From contig CALCQO010000040.1 in assembly GCA_937894675.1 (NCBI GenBank), positions 32,915 to 96,914 on the forward strand: a stretch of DNA of 64,000 nt, written 5' to 3'. The notes beneath the pieces are model-generated. The model worked only from the letters and a program-made list of their open reading frames with translations. It did not search any database and was not told the origin of the DNA. Origin of the DNA: an uncultured Clostridia bacterium (GTDB taxonomy: Bacteria; Bacillota; Clostridia; Christensenellales; Aristaeellaceae). Made by a program: the position numbers and the translations under genes. This document shows, piece after piece, positions 61,620-64,000 of the stretch; positions within the stretch are counted from its first letter, which is position 1; the number at the start of each line of letters is the position of its first letter.

Positions 61620-61812
61620 GCCGCAAAATACGCTTCGCTGTTTTGCTCTCGTTTTCTTTCTGGGCTTTGCCCAGACCCACCGCGTCGCCGTACCCTGCGC
61701 TCCTTTTCCGATATGCAAGCATATCGGAGGCATACGCTTCGGGACGGCTCCTTCTAAACGCAAACAAGTTTGCGTTTATTGATGGAGATATATTCCCCTT
61801 GGAACCCGCAGC
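61620..61812. repeat. family A repeat copy 6 with hairpin chain
   Basis: GCCGCAAAAtacgcttcgctgTTTTGC arm, TCTGGGC-ttt-GCCCAGA, CCGATATGC-aa-GCATATCGG, AAACGCAAAC-aa-GTTTGCGTTT, and a final CCCCTTGGAACCC half. It shares ~80 bp with the end of copy 4 in inverted orientation. Confidence 0.7.
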
Positions 61813-61818
61813 AGGGGG

Positions 61819-63204
61819 TTACAGCGTGGCTTTTCTGCCCACCTTCGCGCCAATCAGCAGGGTAATCCCCGCCACCAGCACGCCGGGCAGGGAGGGATCC
61901 CAGCGGTCGGCGAACAGCAGGTGGCTGACGATGGTGGTCACTACCCCCAGCACCATGGACGCCATGGCATAGCCCGCGCCGATTTTGCCCCGGTACCGCA
62001 GGGAGGTGGTCAGCACGCCGATGCCCGCCGCGCCGCGCAGCCCCATGGACAGGAACGTCAGGTTCAATATCATGCCGCCGATGTTCAGCAGCGTCAGCAA
62101 AGCGCATACCAGCAAAAAGGCGGTCAGGATGCCCCGGTTCACCCGCAGCTTTTTGCGCTCGCTCATTCTCTCAGTCAATCTGCGGGGCATGATGTCGTTG
62201 GCGATGATGTTGCTGATGCCCAGGCTCAGCCCCGCGCCGGAGCCCACGATGGTGACCAGCAGCGCCATGATCATGGCGCCGGATAGGAAGCCGGGCATCT
62301 CGTTCAGGATAAACTGGGGCAGCGCCATGCTGGAGGGCATGTCCGGGTAGTGGGCGCGCATGTACAGCCCCACCAGGATGCCCGCCGCGCCCACAAATGG
62401 CATCAATAGGCCCGTCAGGATGCCGCCGCGCACGGCGGTGCGGTCGTTTCTGGCGGACACCATGGAGGTAATGTTGGCCTGGGTGCTGATAAAACCAAAC
62501 ACCGCCGCCAGGCCCGCCCCGGCGTCCTTGAGGAAGCCTCGGGCGAAGGGGGTGCGGTAGGTCTCCGGCGGCAGGGCGGGGTTTAGCAGCACGCCCGCCA
62601 GCCCGCCGCCCTGCTGGAGGGCGACGAGGGCTGCAACCAGCATGGTCAGGCAGATGGCCAGCACCTTGATGATGCCCACATACCCCGCCCCCAGGGCGCC
62701 GCCGTACACCACATACACCAGCATCAGCGCGGCCATCAGGGTGGTGGCGGCCAGGGGCGGTAAATCGCTGACGGCGCTGAGCAGGGTGGCGCCGGAAAGC
62801 ACCTGGGCGATGACGGAGATGAAGGTGCCCAGCATGTTCAGCAGGCTCAGGGTCAGCCCCGCCTTGGCGCCGTACTCGTTGGCCACTGCCTGGGCCAGGG
62901 TGGCGTAGCCGCTGCGCCGCATGGGCACGGCGTAATAGAGGCCCATCAGCACCATGCCCAGGCCGCCGCCCACGGTAAACCACCAGGCGGAGTGCCCGTA
63001 GGTGAAGGCCAGCTGTGCCGTGCCGATGGTGGACGCGCCGCCCACCATGGTGCCCGTCAGCGCGCCGATGACCATGGACAGGCTGGCGCGCCCGCCGGCG
63101 GAGGAGAAGTCCGCCGCGCTTTTCACCTGCCGGCCGGAAAAGAAGGCCACGCCCAGCACCAACGCCAGCAGAGCCAGGGAACCAAGAAGAAAGGGAAGGG
63201 TCAT
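61819..63204 (-). CDS. sodium:solute symporter family (SSS/SLC5) transporter
   Basis: 461 residues with about 12-13 membrane helices. SSS features: FFSGRQVKSAADFSSAGGRASLSMVIGALTGTMVGGASTIGTAQLAFTYG in the first helices and a SLGISNIIANDIM segment in the sodium-site region. AAAGGAT precedes the ATG and overlaps a 15-bp palindrome. It imports an organic solute with sodium; the substrate is not evident. The upstream Crp/Fnr gene may regulate it. Confidence 0.9.
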   Translation of the reverse strand: MTLPFLLGSLALLALVLGVAFFSGRQVKSAADFSSAGGRASLSMVIGALTGTMVGGASTIGTAQLAFTYGHSAWWFTVGGGLGMVLMGLYYAVPMRRSGYATLAQAVANEYGAKAGLTLSLLNMLGTFISVIAQVLSGATLLSAVSDLPPLAATTLMAALMLVYVVYGGALGAGYVGIIKVLAICLTMLVAALVALQQGGGLAGVLLNPALPPETYRTPFARGFLKDAGAGLAAVFGFISTQANITSMVSARNDRTAVRGGILTGLLMPFVGAAGILVGLYMRAHYPDMPSSMALPQFILNEMPGFLSGAMIMALLVTIVGSGAGLSLGISNIIANDIMPRRLTERMSERKKLRVNRGILTAFLLVCALLTLLNIGGMILNLTFLSMGLRGAAGIGVLTTSLRYRGKIGAGYAMASMVLGVVTTIVSHLLFADRWDPSLPGVLVAGITLLIGAKVGRKATL

Positions 63205-63213
63205 GATGTATCC

Positions 63214-63228
63214 TTTCGTTTAACGAAA
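63214..63228. promoter_or_regulatory. palindrome at the symporter ribosome site
   Basis: TTTCGTT-t-AACGAAA, perfect dyad 10 bp before the start codon and overlapping the AAAGGA. It is a candidate operator; its half-sites do not resemble the Crp consensus. Confidence 0.4.
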
Positions 63229-63520
63229 ATGAAATTAAATATTATATAAGCGTTAAACAACGCCTCATTGGTATCATAAGGCGTGAGGAGGTGAAGTGCA
63301 AGTTTTATGCTTAACCTGGCTTGAGTTTATAGACCATCATGACGAGCATAACAATTTATGTTTCTGTTTGTAACATGATATATGATGCATATAGGATGGA
63401 TGAAGCGAAATGACGAAGTTTATGGAAAGAACGATCACGCTTAGAAAAAATCTTAATTGGTCATTTGTCCTTGATTATAAGTTATGAGTGTTATAAATTA
63501 TGTATGTTTACTGTAATTTG
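63229..63520. other. AT-rich gap without gene
   Basis: Nothing recognised beyond general AT-richness; it probably holds the symporter promoter (minus strand). Confidence 0.4.
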
Positions 63521-64000
63521 TTAAATGTCGTTTTCCAGAACATAATCATTAAGCTTAGCTTTATTGAGAACAGAAAACCTTTTATTCCGATACTCAATGA
63601 TACCTTCATGTCTACATTCCTGCAGAACTCGGTTAATGCTTCGGAGGGGAGCTTTAATTTGTTTAATCAGCATTTCCTTTGTGTATTTGTTCAAGTCTCC
63701 GCTCAAATACTGTGCGCGTAGGATGCTAAGAACTTGTTGCTTCAAAGGCAACATGGCTGTCATGGCTAGTGAGTCTGAAGTTGTGTAAAGACGGTAAGCC
63801 AAAGTTTCACAAATGAATTGTGAAAATAAAAAATCTTCTTTCATCCACTCGAACATCAAAGCCTTTGGAACAACGACAAATCTGCACTTGGTCTTAGCCC
63901 GCGCCTCATAGGACTGGAACTCCGGACAGAAAATTTCGATTTCCCCTGACCTGCCCCCCAATCCTTGTACCAGTCCGAGAGTTAGTTGAGATATAATCAA
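63521..64000 (-). CDS. Crp/Fnr-family transcriptional regulator (5' end beyond window)
   Basis: The frame is open to the right edge; about 159 C-terminal residues are seen. They include the end of a cyclic-nucleotide-binding barrel (GEIEIFCPEFQSYEARAKTKCRFVVVPK), the dimer helix, and a winged helix (YTKEMLIKQIKAPLRSINRVLQECRHEGIIEYRNKRFSVL). The region is AT-rich. The recognition helix APLRSINRVL lacks the R-E-T-x-x-R signature of classical Crp/Fnr, so the target site may differ. It lies upstream of the symporter gene in the same direction. Confidence 0.8.
   Translation of the reverse strand: MIISQLTLGLVQGLGGRSGEIEIFCPEFQSYEARAKTKCRFVVVPKALMFEWMKEDFLFSQFICETLAYRLYTTSDSLAMTAMLPLKQQVLSILRAQYLSGDLNKYTKEMLIKQIKAPLRSINRVLQECRHEGIIEYRNKRFSVLNKAKLNDYVLENDI

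Overview
The window reads as a chromosomal segment of a GC-rich member of the Bacillota, probably class Clostridia, gut or rumen type. Supporting evidence: AGGAGG-type ribosome sites before nearly every gene, a FtsB/DivIC-like cell-division protein, BlaI/BlaR1 regulation, DUF1934, DUF6054, a Nif11-type peptide precursor, an LPxTG surface protein and BspA-type leucine-rich repeats. No rRNA or tRNA gene was seen. The secreted proteins, including the sugar-binding protein, carry signal peptides without a lipobox cysteine. That is unusual for a one-membrane Firmicute and fits some uncultured Clostridia, but the taxonomic placement is inference. Most of the DNA is GC-rich. Several islands look clearly more AT-rich by eye: 12.4-14.2, 28.4-29.7, 44.4-47.6, 49.9-53.1 and 63.2-64 kb.

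Layout. 0-5.3 kb: a partial secreted DUF6273 protein, a metallo-hydrolase operon, a solute-binding-like protein, and a FtsB-like/Ppx-GppA pair. 5.4-9.2 kb: GNAT, MTA/SAH nucleosidase, dnaN and nagB. The dnaN-nagB gap has the architecture of a replication origin: tandem DnaA boxes, a G cluster, six TAG trios, and more boxes behind. To the right of it most genes are on the + strand, as expected for a leading strand, but dnaA is not beside dnaN. 9.5-12.3 kb: aldehyde dehydrogenase and a serine hydrolase. 12.5-14.1 kb: a two-gene HipA-like kinase module. 14.3-16.3 kb: small metabolic and unknown genes. 16.3-16.9 kb: a structured inverted-repeat element and a Nif11 peptide precursor. 17.2-21.0 kb: nadD, a CapA-like protein and an ABC-2 transporter.

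21.3-28.4 kb is a carbohydrate utilisation locus. A divergent ArsR-type regulator faces a binding protein, two permeases, a GH43 and a GH2 enzyme, and two related palindromes are candidate operators. 28.3-29.4 kb: a DeoR regulator followed by a 40-residue signal-peptide stub. 29.8-33.2 kb: DUF218 protein, nucleoside phosphorylase, SPFH/zinc-ribbon protein and a degenerate receiver protein. 33.4-37.9 kb: blaI plus a giant BlaR1-like sensor whose ectodomain is tandemly duplicated. 38-39.2 kb: a Fic protein behind an array of palindromic half-sites. 39.4-43.1 kb: an NAD salvage operon (nadE with an amidase-dead N-terminal domain, pncB, and an EbsC-type tRNA-editing protein).

43.6-47.8 kb: an HD phosphohydrolase gene and a BspA-like surface protein gene, flanked by direct copies of the HD gene's 3' end. 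47.9-53.1 kb: a P1B metal ATPase and a PLD-helicase-DUF3427 protein. 53.3-56.7 kb: five genes coupled by 4-bp ATGA overlaps (nucleotidases, HAD-HD fusion, prolyl-tRNA editing), then a peroxiredoxin. 57.1-61.5 kb: a large LPATG-anchored pilin-like surface protein. 61.8-64 kb: a sodium/solute symporter and a partial Crp/Fnr regulator. Modular palindromic repeats occur in at least six intergenic spaces.
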